Shown: piece after piece, positions 20,465 to 31,097 of the stretch
Layout: each line of letters starts with the position of its first letter
Position numbering within the stretch: position 1 is the first letter of the stretch
NCBI GenBank assembly: GCA_003427395.1
Contig: BFEA01000084.1
Span: 2,179,268 to 2,217,208, forward strand
Direction: 5' to 3'
Length of the DNA: 37,941 bases
DNA from: Chara braunii
Taxonomy: Eukaryota; Streptophyta; Charophyceae; Charales; Characeae
The notes under the pieces: model-generated
Told to the model about the DNA's origin: nothing
The model's input: the letters and a program-made list of their open reading frames with translations, nothing else
Database searches by the model: none
Position numbers and translations under genes: made by a program

Positions 20465-20780
20465 TTGTCCTCTGATCTTCATTGGCCGGTAAAGAGGCGT
20501 TGAAAAAGTTGTCTGTCAATGAAAACCAGAAATCAAACTTGCAAATCAGGCAGTCATGGGGAGCACCCTCGAGATGTGCTAATCAGTCAGTGGATGACCT
20601 TCCACAGCGCCTTTTGCACCTTTGTAGGGAGCGTTGTGTTCTGGGCATCAAAGAACCGTTGTCGATCGACGATAAAGGGGGCTGCTCGTCGACAGTCACA
20701 GTCGGCATTGCCAACCAGCTCCTGTGGTGCAGGTTTTACAGTCGCAGAAGACTCAGAGGAGGATACATCCTCCCCACAGG
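20465..20780. repeat. Right copy of the ~315-bp direct repeat
   Basis: Matches 18460-18775 from GGCCGGTAAAGAGGCGTTGA to the palindrome (core at 20761). The pair brackets the minisatellite like a large segmental duplication. Confidence 0.8.
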
Positions 20781-21440
20781 GAAAGCGACTCGAGGTCGAC
20801 ATGCACGGTCCGAATTGGCAACAAACATCAATGGTGCAGTATTCTCAAGACGCCTAAAACCCAGAGGAGGATATATCCTTCCCACCCACATCTGGGGAAT
20901 AATGACTGTGAGTCAGATGTATCCGACCCACAGTCTGGTAGCAATAATGTATGAGCCTCTACCTCGAGACACCACGACTAATATGAGAACCACCCTCGCG
21001 AAGTGTTAAACAGTAGGTCGCTCAGCTAGCGCAGCACCGTTTGCACCTATATTGGGAGCTGTTGAAAAGAGAAACGAAGGAGCATGGTCCTTGACGTTGT
21101 GCAGTTTATCCTGGGCATGCTTTGGATTCCTTGTTCAGGAACTGGCGTTGGGAAAAGCTCGAGCAGAGCAGTGTGGCGTTTCTTTGCCTGCGATCATGTT
21201 CACGGTATTGGAGAATCGATATCAGGTTGGTGAGACAGTGACGGCGAACCTAGAAAAACACGCGAAGTCGAGATTGCCCACCAAAGCCAACAGCGCAGGT
21301 TTTTCCGACAGGTAGCCCGAAATCCCATGGGAGGATACATCCTCCCCACATGCATATGCAACATTTTTCACATGTGTAGGTAATTCAAATTTCGTCACTT
21401 TCGAGTATCCATGCGAGACGCCTTTCGGGTTTCCCATATC
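20781..21440. repeat. Sparse palindromic elements between arrays
   Basis: Cores at 20869 (GGATATATCC) and 21333 (GGATACATCC). The rest is unassigned; no gene is seen. Confidence 0.5.
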
Positions 21441-22850
21441 GACCTATTAACTTCTGGGGCGGATCTATCCTCCTCACAACGCGGACACATCTGTCGACAG
21501 GACCTGGCAACGACCCGCGCTGTTATTGTGAGGAAGATCAATCCTTCACATAATGTTGGCACTTTAACGACCCTCCTCAGAAACCCCCGTACTTGTGGGA
21601 CGAATCTATCCTTCTCACAGCGCGATCACCTACGCGGACAGGACCGAGCAAGGACACGCGATCACTCTCTAGTACCCATACTTGTGGGGCGGATTTATCC
21701 TCCTCACACATCCCCATACCTCTGGGGCGGATCTATCATCCTCGCAGCGCGATCACTTTGTAGTACCCATAGGCTCCGCCTTTCGGGGCTTCCTTAGGGA
21801 CCGATTCATTCTGCGTAGATTGACTGAACGTAGAACCCCTTGAACTTTCGGCGATTGTTTTTTTACCCGATTTATCTATGCTCCGCACAACGGGCATACA
21901 TCCGCCGACAAGTTATGGAAGACATGCTCCTCTCTCACCGTGTCCAATCATCCAATATTGTTTTGTTAAGTAGCTTAATTCAAATTTCGTCACTTTCTAG
22001 CCCCAATGTGAGACGCCTTTCGGGATTTCCCTAGCGACCCATTAATTTCTGGGGCGGATATATCCTCGTCACAGCGTATACACATCTGCCCACAGGACCC
22101 GACAATGACCCGCGTTGTTGTTGTGAGGAAGATCGAAGTCGCGATCCGATCCTCTGGCAGCAGAGCTCGGATGTCTCGGGGGGATCGGTCCTCCTCACAA
22201 AACCCCCTTACTTCTGGGGCGGATCTATCCTCCTCACATCGCGATCACTTACACGGACAAGACCCAACAAGGACACTCGATCACTCTCTAGTACGCATAC
22301 CTGTGGGGCGGATCTATCCTCCTCACAAACCCCCAAACCTATGGGCCGGATATATCCTCCTCACAGCGCGACTAGTTTCTAGTACCTATCAGCACCGTCT
22401 TTCGGGGCTTCCTTAGGGACCGATTCATTCTGCGTAGATTGACTGAATCATTGTTTTGTTAAGTAGCGCTAGCTTAATTCAAGCTCCGTCACTTTCTAGT
22501 ACACATGCGAGACGCCTTTCAGGTTTTCCCTAGCAACCCATTAACTTGTGAGGCGGATCTATCCTCCTCACAGCGCGGACACATCCGCCGACAGGACCCG
22601 GCAATGACCCACGCTGTTGTTGTGAGGAAGATCAATCATTCACACAATGCGGGCACTTAAACCCATAGATTGGAGCACGGCCACCGGAACTTGTCGACGG
22701 ATATGCGCCCGTTGTGTAGAGGATAGATCCGCTACAGAGATCACAAGAGCCATGCTCCGATCCTCCGGCAGCAGGGCTCACATATTCGGGGCGGATCGAT
22801 CCTCCTCAAACACCCCCATACGTCTGGGACGGATCTATCCTCCTCACAGC
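21441..22850. repeat. Dense array of the palindromic element, CT-spacer type
   Basis: Exact cores at about 21461, 21691, 22056, 22221, 22310, 22348, 22555, 22721, 22793 and 22831, mostly GGATCTATCC flanked by TGGGGC on the left and TCCTCACA on the right; several one-base variants lie between. Cores 22221 and 22310 are exactly 89 bp apart. A longer block with CTTTCGGGGCTTCCTTAGGG at 21779 and 22399 is shared with 28590. Confidence 0.85.
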
Positions 22851-22949
22851 GCGATCACCTACGCGGACAGGACCCAGCAAGGACACGCGATCACTCTCTA
22901 GTACCCATACATGTGTGGCGGAGGATAATGAGAAAAAGAAGTGCGAAGT

Positions 22950-23960
22950 GGATGCTGTAGGGTGGATAGATCCTCCACTGAGCATTTGCGCTCCTTACGA
23001 AAAACCTCACAATGTGGGGAGGACAAGGTTGGTAGATCCGATAATGGGCAAAAGCCATGTGTGGTGGATGTTGTGGGGCGGATAGATCCTCCGGTGAGAC
23101 ACATATGTGGGACATGTGGGGCGGATAGATCCTCCACTGAGCATTTCACCTCTTTCATGAAAACCTGAGAATATTGGCCCAGTATGTGGACACTTGACGG
23201 GAACCCTAGAATTGTGGGGCGGATAGATCCGCCACTGAGTATGTGTCCTCTTTGAGAGAAGTCTGAGGCAAATCGGGGGAGTTGTGGGGTGGGAGGACAA
23301 GGTTGGTAGATCCGATAATGAGCAAAAGCCATGTGTGGTGGATGTTGTGGGGCGGATAGATCCTCCGCTGAGACACATTTGTGGGACATGTGGGGCGGAT
23401 AGATCCTCCACTGAGCATTTGACCTCTTTCATGGAAACCTGAGAATATTGGCCCAGTATGTGGACACTTGGCGGGAACCCTAGAATTGTGGGGCGGATAG
23501 ATCCGCCACTGAGTATGTGTCCTCTTTGAGAGAAGTCTTAGGCAAATCGGGGGAGTTGGGGGGCGCATAGATCCGATAGTGAGCAAAAACCATGTGGGTT
23601 ACTAGTGGGGCGGATAGACCCTCTCTGATTGAGGCCAAATGCTCACTATAGGGGAAAATGTGGGGCGGATAGATCCGATAATGAGAAAAGCCGTGGGAGG
23701 TGGATGCTGTGAGGCGGATAGATCCTCCACTGAACATTTGCGCTCTTTCTGAGAAACCTGGGTCTGATACAAATCCAGTGAATTGTGAGGCGGCTAGATC
23801 CGATAATGAGAAAAGGTCATGCAATGTGGATGCTGTGGGACGGATAGATCTTCCACTGAGGATTTGGTCTCTTTTAGGGGGAATTGTGGGGTGGATAGAT
23901 CCTACACTGAGCATGTGCATTGTTTCAATGGGTAGAATTGCGGGGACGATGGATCATATA
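22950..23960. repeat. Array of the palindromic element, AG-spacer type, with 274-bp units
   Basis: Here the core is almost always GGATAGATCC with right flank TCCACTGAG rather than TCCTCACA: about 22964, 23080, 23123, 23221, 23353, 23397, 23497, 23667, 23716, 23893. A 274-bp unit is repeated (GTGGGACATG at 23107 and 23381), including TGAGAATATTGGCCCAGTAT. Minus-strand frames here read GGSIRPT, RIYPPHN and similar, which are translations of the palindrome. Confidence 0.85.
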
Positions 23961-24130
23961 ATGAGCAGTGCAGCAAGTGGCGTGTGAGAGGGTGACTGTT
24001 GTGCCAGAACTGCTAGCATTGTCTGTTTGTTTTCAGTTCTTCTCTATCGTGCCAAAGAACAATAGGCTTGTGCACCGGTTTCGGGATGTGCTCCGGCTGG
24101 CGATGGAGTTTGATGTTAGGTGAGGATGGC
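23961..24130. other. Non-repetitive joint between array and next repeat
   Basis: No feature recognised. Confidence 0.25.
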
Positions 24131-24335
24131 GTTCGATGTCACACGAGGTTCTTGGAAGTACTCCCGTCACCCCGGCTAGCGTTGGCGTTGATGTTAGTCA
24201 AGGATGGTGTTCGATAGCCACCGATGACGTTCGATGTCACACGAGGTTCTTGGAAGTACTCCCGTCACCCCGCCTGGCGATGGCGTTGATGTTAGTCGAG
24301 GATGGTGTTCGATAGCCACCGATGACATTCGATTT
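24131..24335. repeat. 98-bp tandem repeat, two full units
   Basis: GTTCGATGTCACACGAGG at 24131 recurs at 24229, and the start of a third unit (ATTCGAT) is at 24327. The two units differ at only a few bases. Confidence 0.85.
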
Positions 24336-24490
24336 GTATACACGCTGTCAGGGGCTTGGAGGTCAATATCAGACATGACAAGGTTGTGTTTTCGCGGTCG
24401 CAGTCTGCCTTGGGCTGGGGCATTTGATGTTCAACAGGTTCTTGGAGTTGGGTGAAAGACAAGTTGCCTGGGCGGGAAAGGGCATTGCAC
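24336..24490. other. Unassigned spacer
   Basis: No gene or repeat is recognised. Confidence 0.2.
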
Positions 24491-24560
24491 ATGGCAGGTG
24501 ACGTCATGCGCACAACTCTGGACGTGGCGGGTGACGTCATGTGCACGACTCTGGGCATCA
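24491..24560. promoter_or_regulatory. Two TGACGTCA sites in a 33-bp direct repeat
   Basis: GGTGACGTCATGCGCAC and GGTGACGTCATGTGCAC put TGACGTCA at 24499-24506 and 24532-24539. This palindrome is the classic binding site of bZIP factors (CREB/TGA type). Decayed forms follow near 24605 (GGTGACGTATGC) and 24712 (GGGTGATATCATGCGCAC). No promoter or gene start is evident next to it, so regulatory use is only possible. Confidence 0.4.
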
Positions 24561-25510
24561 ACAAGTATACAGGCGTGCCCGGGTTGGCGAAAGACAACAT
24601 AGTGGGTGACGTATGCTTGTGTAAGCGTAGATTGCGAGACCTTGTTCGGGCAAGGAACTACGAGGGCACGGTGTTCTTGACACTATGGTTACGGAGAGGA
24701 TATTCTGCATGGCGGGTGATATCATGCGCACAGTTCTTCACGTGGTCGTTGCGCAGCATCTGGGTGGAACAGTGGGGGATCAACGACCGCAACAGGTATC
24801 CAGGTGTGTTATTCTTGATGACGGTTGCGCAAGACAACATGTCAAGTGCCATATGCGCAAGACGCCGGTTGCCTGTGGCTATGCATTCTTGGCGTTGGAG
24901 ACGGTTGCCCGTGGCGATGCGTTCTTGACAGCCGTGTTTCTGTGTGTGTGCAACTGGACCAGCGACGGGAGGGTGCTCACCTCGACGTGGCGATGGCTGT
25001 GTCCTCGTCGACGACGCGATAGCAAGGCGCTTCGAACAACAACCCGGCGAAATGACGCAAAAGAATTGCATGTTGTCAATGAATACCCTCTGGACTGTGG
25101 ACGATCCGCAGGCAAAAGCGTGGGCCCTTCCCCATCGACGAATCCTGACCGTTCGATATAGGGAGGTTGTGTGGCGCCGTACGATTCCCGAACTTTTCAC
25201 AGGCCTCCTCTAGCCGACGAGAAAACCAGTACCGCGACAACCCCAGGACGTCATTCTCCTCACGCGGACGTGTCTGGGATTGGGACGACAAATCAGGACC
25301 GCATTCAGGGCTTGAGGGCCTTTTGTCGTTTCGTGAAATTTTGGGCGCCTTTTTGTCGTTTCGCGAAATTTTCTACCGGCGCCAAAACATTTTTAGGCTT
25401 CGCGCCTTAAATTCAAACGCATATATGCTTGCGGACCAGAACCCACGTCATTTTCTTGATGTCGCGATTGCGGGGAGACCATGCTGCGCCGTCGTTAGCC
25501 TGGACGAAAT
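24561..25510. other. Non-coding stretch
   Basis: Overlapping frames on both strands show no domain. TTTTGTCGTTTCG-GAAATTTT occurs twice (about 25321 and 25352). GGCGCCAAAA at about 25379 matches an E2F site (TTTTGGCGCC on the other strand). No gene start is tied to them. Confidence 0.3.
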
Positions 25511-25519
25511 GCGCGCTTC

Positions 25520-25840
25520 GTGAACACGATCGGTTGCCTCGCGGGTGCGCCATCCAGTTCGTGATCGCCCTTGCGGCTACGCCATCGCTGCCGGCCTCCG
25601 GTTAAATACTTGTCGCACACAGATCGCCCTCGTGGCTACGCCCTCGCTGCGCCGCCATATATACTCGCTCGCAAGCGCGAGCTTCATGAACGCGATCGGT
25701 TGCCTCGCCACTACGCCATCCAATTCGTGATCGTCCTTGGGGATATGCCATCGCTGTCCACGTCCGGTCAGATACTTGGTCGCACGCAGATCGCCCTCAC
25801 AGCTACGCCCTCCCTGCGCCACCATATGTAATCGCTCGCA
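25520..25840. repeat. ~165-bp tandem repeat, two units
   Basis: CGATCGGTTGCCTCGC at 25528 recurs at 25693. Further shared landmarks are ATTCGTGATCG, CTACGCCATCGCTG and GCAGATCGCCCTC. The units are diverged by scattered changes. Confidence 0.7.
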
Positions 25841-25879
25841 TGAAGACCGCCGTCGTGATCGCCATCGTTGTCCCCATCC

Positions 25880-26720
25880 AGTTGCCTGTTACCCATCACT
25901 CGCACCATCTTCCCTCTTCGTTTTCTCCCTTCGTTTACATCTTCTTCTCTCGCACTATTCTCCATCTTCTACTCTCGCACCATCTTCCCTCTTTGTTTTC
26001 TCCATCTTCCTTCTTCGTCTTCGTCGCCATCTTCCTTCTTCGTCTTCCTTCTGCCTTCTTTGTTCTTCCTTCTTCGTCTTCCTTCTGCCTTCTTTCTTGT
26101 TTGTCTTCGTGTTGCCTTCTCCATCTTATTTTCCTTCTCCATCTTTCCATCTTCTTCTCTCGCGCCTTTGTTGTCTTCTTCACATTCGTCATCGTCGACA
26201 TCTTCCATCTCTCCGGTAGCCGTACTCCTGCGCCTCTGTTGCCTCCTTCACTTTCGTCATCGTCGTCGTCTTCCTTCTTCGTCGTCGTCTTCCTTCTTCG
26301 TTTTCTGCATCTTCCTTCTCCATATCCATCTTCCTTCTCCATCTTCTCCATCTATCTCCATATCTCGTCGTCTTCTCCATCCTCCTTTCCCATATTCATC
26401 TTCCTTCTCCTTCTGCATCTCACTTCTTCACCTCTCCATCTTCACGTCTCGTCATTGTCGTCATCTCCATCCTCCCCATATTCACCTTCCTTCTCCAACC
26501 TCTCCATTTTCCTTGTACGTCTCTCCATCTTCATTATCTTTCATTATCTCTTTCTTTATCGTCGGGGTTGTCTTTCGTTATCATCTCCGGCCTCGTTCTC
26601 CATCTTCCTCCATCTTCTCCATCTCGGGGTTATCTCTCGTTATCGTCATCGTCTCTGTCTTCTCCAGCTCTGTCTTCTCCATCTTCGCGAGCTCTTCGTA
26701 TCCACGACACACCTGAAAGG
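25880..26720. repeat. Pyrimidine-rich low-complexity tract (CTT/TCC/ATC), about 840 bp
   Basis: The plus strand is almost wholly C and T with scattered A and G (CATCTTCCTTCTTCGTC-type words). The long frames on both strands (Ser/Phe/Leu-rich on plus, Glu/Lys/Arg-rich on minus) follow from this composition. The tract could form triplex (H-DNA). Confidence 0.8.
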
Positions 26721-26971
26721 AGCGATCGTCAAGCGCCATCTTCTCCATCTTCATCACCAAGGGGATCGGCGAGCGCCCTGGACGAAAAAGAAGCTATACT
26801 ATCCTCCTCAAGCTGAAAGGTAAGCTGACGTCATCGACACGTCAGTCTCAGTGTTGCAATGTGTTGTCCACGGGTCTTGTTTCGGTTTGAGCTTGTTCTG
26901 TCCGTTTCCGTGTGTTGTCCATGGGTCTTGGTTATAGAACGGGTTCGAGTCATGAGTAGAATAGTTCGATG

Positions 26972-27133
26972 AATCGATGCACAACCAGAGGGGTTCGACA
27001 GACAACGATAATGGTTCGATGCACAACAAGAAGGGCTCGAACTACTAGGGTTGAATGAACATTTTCCAGCCCTTCTTGTGGTGCATCGAACCATTATAGT
27101 TGTCTACCGAACCCCTAGGGTTGTGCATCGAAC
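26972..27133. repeat. Inverted repeat with 66-bp arms
   Basis: The left arm 26972-27037 and right arm 27068-27133 are inverted copies with about eight mismatches and a 30-bp loop. Each arm holds two copies of TCGATGCACAAC, so it is itself built from a short repeat. Confidence 0.75.
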
Positions 27134-27195
27134 CCTTTTCGGTATTCATCCAACTATTCTAGTCATGCATCGAACCCCTTTTAGTTATCCATCGA

Positions 27196-29265
27196 CCTCT
27201 GGGGCGGATCTATCCTCCTCACAGCCCATCACCTCCGACACCAGGACTCAGCAACGACACCCGCCGTTATTGTGAGGAGGATCTATCCTCCGCACGATGC
27301 GGACCCAACAAGGACACGCCCCGTTGTTGTGAGCAGGATCTATCCTACACACAATGCGGACACAAACCCCCATACCTCTGGGGCGGATCCATCCTCCTCA
27401 CAGCCCGATCACCTACGCCGACAAGACCCAGCAAGAACACGCGATCAGTCTCTAGCACCCATACCTCTGGGGCGGATCTATCCTCCTCACAGCGCAATCA
27501 CCCACGAGGACAGGACCCAACAAAGGACACACTATGANNNNNNNNNNNNNNNNNNNNNNNNNNNNNNNNNNNNNNNNNNNNNNNNNNNNNNNNNNNNNNN
27601 NNNNNNNNNNNNNNNNNNNNNNNNNNNNNNNNNNNNNNNNNNNNNNNNNNNNNNNNNNNNNNNNNNNNNNNNNNNNNNNNNNNNNNNNNNNNGGATCTAT
27701 CCTCCTCACAGCGTGATCACCTACGAGGATAGGACCCAGCAAGAACACAGGATCAGTCTCTAGCACCCATACCTCTGGGGCGGATCTGCCTCACAGTGCG
27801 ATCACCTACGAGGACAGGACCCAACAAGGACGCGCGATCACTTTCAAGTACTTATACCTCTGGGGCGGATCTATCCTCCTCACACCGTGATCACCTACGA
27901 CGACGGGACCCAGCAAGTACACGCGACCAGTCTCTAGTACATACACCTGTGTGGCGGATCTATCCTCCTCACAAAGCCCCATACCTCTGGGGCGGATCTA
28001 TCCTCCTCACAACCCAATCACCTACGCCGACATGACCCAGCAAGAATACGTGATCACTCTCTACTACCCATACCTCTCGGGTCCGGAAGCCGTGGTCCGA
28101 TCCTCCGGAAGCAGGGCTCACATGTCTGGAGATCGATCCTCCGCACTGCGCGATCACCTACGAGGACAGGATCCAGCAAGGACACACGACCAGTCTCTAG
28201 TACATATACCTGTGGGGCGGATCTATCCCATCACAAACCCTATACCTCTGGGGCGGATCTATCCTCCTCACAGCCTGATCACATACGCCGACAGGACCCA
28301 GAAGGATCACGCGATCACTCTCTACTACCCATACCTCTTGGGCCCGGAAGTCATGGTCCGATCCTCCAGAAGCAGGGCTCGGATGTCTGGGGATCGATCA
28401 TGCTGACAAACCCCCATACCTCTGGGGCGGATCTATCCTCCTCATAGCCCGATCACCTACGCCGACAGGACCCAGCAAGAACATGCGATCACTCTCTAGT
28501 ACCCATACCTCCGGGGTGGATCTATCCTCCTCACAGCGCGATGACCTACGAGGACAGGACCGAGCAAGAACAGGCGATCATCGGCACTGCCTTTCGGGGC
28601 TTCCTTAGGGACCGATTCATTCTGCGTAGATTGATTGAACACAGAAACCCTTGGACTTTCGGCGATCGTGTTTTTCACCTGATTTATCTCTGCTCCACAC
28701 AACGGGCACACATCCGCCGATAAGTCACGGAAGTCCTGCTCCCCATTAACTTCTGGGGCGGATCTGTCCTCCTCACAGCGCGGACACATCTGCCGACAGG
28801 ATCCAGCAATGACCTGTGTTGTTGTTGTGAGGAAGATCAATCATTCACACGATGCGGCCACTTTAACCCATAGATGGGAGCGAGGCTACCGGAACTTGTT
28901 GGCGAATATGTGCCCGCTGTGTGGAGGATAGATCCGCCACAGAGATCACGAAAGTCGTGCTCCGATTCTCCGGCAGCAGGGCTCGAATATCTGGGGCGGA
29001 TCGATCCTCCTCACAAACCCCCATACCTCTGGGGCGGATCTATCCTCCTCACAACTCGATCACCTACAACGACATGACCCAGCAAGGACACGCGATCACT
29101 ATCAAGTACCCATAACTCTGGGGCAGATCTATCCTCCTCACAAACCCCCTTACCTCTGGGGCGGATCTATCCTCCTCACGGCGCGATCACCTACGCGGAC
29201 AGGACCTAGCAAGGACACGCGATCACTCTCTAGTACCCATACCGGTAGGGCGGATCTATCCTCTG
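27196..29265. repeat. 89-bp satellite built around the palindromic element
   Basis: Unit order: CTCTGGGGCGGATCTATCC, TCCTCACAG, CGATCACCTACG, GGACAGGACCCAGCAAG, ACACGCGATCACTCTCTAG, TACCCATAC. Cores exactly 89 bp apart: 27385/27474, 27693/27782 (second one truncated), 27867/27956, 28429/28518, 29163/29252. A 38-bp short form occurs at 27956/27994 and 28998/29036. The 180-bp block at 28590 (CTTTCGGGGCTTCCTTAGGG onward) is shared with 21779. Frames through it are shadows. Confidence 0.88.
27538..27692. other. Assembly gap (155 Ns)
   Basis: A run of N inside the 89-bp satellite; satellite copies were probably collapsed or left out here. Confidence 0.98.
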
Positions 29266-29334
29266 ATTCCTCTCCACAACCAAAATTCAATTAAGCGACT
29301 GCTGCTTCACACAACAAAATTAGATGCATGCTCG

Positions 29335-29790
29335 TGGGGAGGATCTATCCGCTCCACAAGACTGATGTGATACCGAGAGCAAGGCACGGAGGATGCTCAT
29401 GTATAACCGTCGTGGCTCTATCTCTAAACAATTTGTTTTCTCGGTGGGGGATGTATCCGCCACACATGTCTTGACACTTCGTGTCGCGCAATGTGTGTAT
29501 GGAGTCCTTCCGGTTGTGTAAAGGATACATCCGCCTCAGAGATGGTTCGTCATATCTTGAACGCATTAGTCCTCCACGCGTTGTGTGTATCGAGGGGGTC
29601 CGGTTGTGTCACTATTCGTGTGTAGAAACCTTCCAGTTGTGTGGTGGATACATCCGCCCCAGAGACGAGGCCACATCTCTGGAGCAGATCTATGCTCCAC
29701 AGAACATGAGGTTGTGAATCCTCCGGAGGTGATGTATAACCTTCATCAAGCTATCACTACAGAATTTGTTTTCTCAGTGGTGGATGTATC
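29335..29790. repeat. Diverged palindromic elements just upstream of the large gene
   Basis: Cores at 29341, 29449, 29523 and 29646, with variants at about 29693 and 29782. Spacers here are CT, GT, AC, AC, and right arms read CCGCCACACA or CCGCCCCAGA. The last copy ends 90 bases before the ATG at 29882. The form GGATGTATCC is shared with the first copy inside the gene (34830). CTTGACA-TTCGTG is repeated three times at 29803-29863. Confidence 0.7.
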
Positions 29791-29881
29791 TGCCGCACAA
29801 GTCTTGACATTTCGTGTTCGTAGGTCTTGACACTTCGTGCTCGTAGGTCCTGACACTTCGTGCTCGTCGTACGTAGATCAA

Positions 29882-31059
29882 ATGGCATCCGACGGCGCTG
29901 GAGAACAACGCGACACCGCCCGACCGTCCGTCGAAGAAGTGACGCTTGATGGAGGCCGGAACCGTGAAGGGCATTTAGTGACCTCGGGCACAACGGCAAC
30001 GACCGAGCGAAGCCATCCGTCCGTTGGGGGCGTGACTCCTGAGCCATGTGGGAACCGTGGTGGGGCCGCAACGACAACGGGTGCTGCACCAATTGCCGAT
30101 CGGAGGCGTCGGGGGTGTTCGTCCGGCGAGAAGAAGAATCCTCAGTACTATAAGCTAGACAACCATTCGTGGTACACGACTGGGTTTCGGAAGATCCTTC
30201 AGTGCCAACTAAACCGTCGTGTGGATGTGTCCTCTACATCAAGGACCGTAATGCAATTCGACTGCTGGGGGCTGTGAATGGGTGGGAAGATTGTACCAAG
30301 GGGGTTCGAACGTTTCATGTGCAAACGGTGTACACAAAGAGTGGGGAGCCTGATCACGACGCCAGAGGTTGTAGACTGAAGTGGAATAATTTCCGGGGTT
30401 TCGGAAAGGATGCCACCAGTCTTTCGTTTTACAGCCCTATAACCTCTACTTTAGAAACTGATGTTGCCTTGCGTTGTTTCTTCGATGAGTGGGAGAGAAC
30501 AGTGTCGCCAGAAAGGTGTAAGGACCTGCCGTCGGGGCATCCCATTTCCAGGCCCATTGCCACAGTCGATGTTGAGCCCATGAGGACTCAAACGTCCGAA
30601 ACGGCGCTGACTGGCGGTCCCGATGAGGGTGCAGTGCCGAGAACATTTGTCGAGGTTATGAACCCTGATTACATTCCCTCACAGCCTGATCACCCTCAAG
30701 CGTATGAAGAGTCAGAACCCGAAATTCAAGATGGCGAGGGTGCAGTTGAGAAGACCCCTAATCAACAAGGTGGTGGAGCTGAATCAGAGGCTGAACGTTT
30801 AAAGAGGGGGACAATCTGCATCCGGGAAGGCGGTGGAGCTGAATCAGAGGCTCCGGTGTGTCGAGGGATTGTTGAGGTTGGTGGTGGTGCAAAGGGGAAG
30901 GCACCCATACCGCCTGGGCAGAACCCGGAAGAGGAAGTTTCTGACGAAGAGGGGGGTACCCATGACTACACCCAGGTCGTGTCGACAGGAGATAAACGAG
31001 TTGGGCAAGGGTCTGCCGAGGGGGGAAAGCAAAAGAAGAGAAAAGTGAGTACCTCCTAA
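29882..31059 (+). pseudogene. N-terminal part of a large element-encoded protein, unknown function
   Basis: A likely start is ATG at 29882 (MASDGAGEQRDTARPSVEEV). The N-terminal 80 residues are Gly/Thr-rich and disordered, followed by RRRRGCSSGEKKNPQYY. Between about 30165 and 30235 the frame must change, because the sensible sequence continues one frame over (LYIKDRNAIRLLGAVNGWED, RCFFDEWERTV) to TAA at 31057-31059. The second half has an acidic/Gly-rich stretch with the repeated words GGGAESEA, then EEEVSDEEGG, and ends KQKKRKV, a basic cluster of nuclear-localisation type. After the TAA the same frame continues basic (KRKSTEGGEETTKKKWQG) to about 31198. I recognise no family. It is probably the beginning of the same polyprotein as the blocks that follow. 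Confidence 0.5.
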
Positions 31060-31097
31060 GGAGCCGGGGTGAAGAGAAAGTCGACAGAAGGGGGTGA

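Noticed and set aside
19230-20519. Several minus-strand frames of 68-150 residues with QPPSRAYLW-type repeats
   Set aside because: They are translations of the ~29-bp minisatellite in more than one frame; stops depend on local point changes.
21411-23920. Long frames reading GADLSSSQ, GGSIRPT or RIYPPHN repeats on both strands
   Set aside because: These peptides are the three frame translations of the palindromic element; no independent coding signal.
25840-26823. Ser/Phe/Leu-rich frame of 327 residues on plus and Glu/Lys/Arg-rich frames on minus
   Set aside because: Low-complexity pyrimidine-rich DNA is free of stops by composition; no domain and both strands are equally open.
27272-27763. 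163-residue frame across the run of Ns
   Set aside because: One third of it is unknown sequence, and the rest is satellite.
21441-29265. CRISPR array
   Set aside because: The repeats are palindromic, vary in sequence and are separated by related satellite sequence, not by unique spacers of constant length; the DNA is eukaryotic and no cas gene is present.
31057-31085. Spliceosomal intron beginning at the donor-like GTGAGT at 31046
   Set aside because: No acceptor gives a clean join to the next open frame at a plausible distance; an in-frame stop plus a frameshift in purine-rich DNA explains the change more simply.
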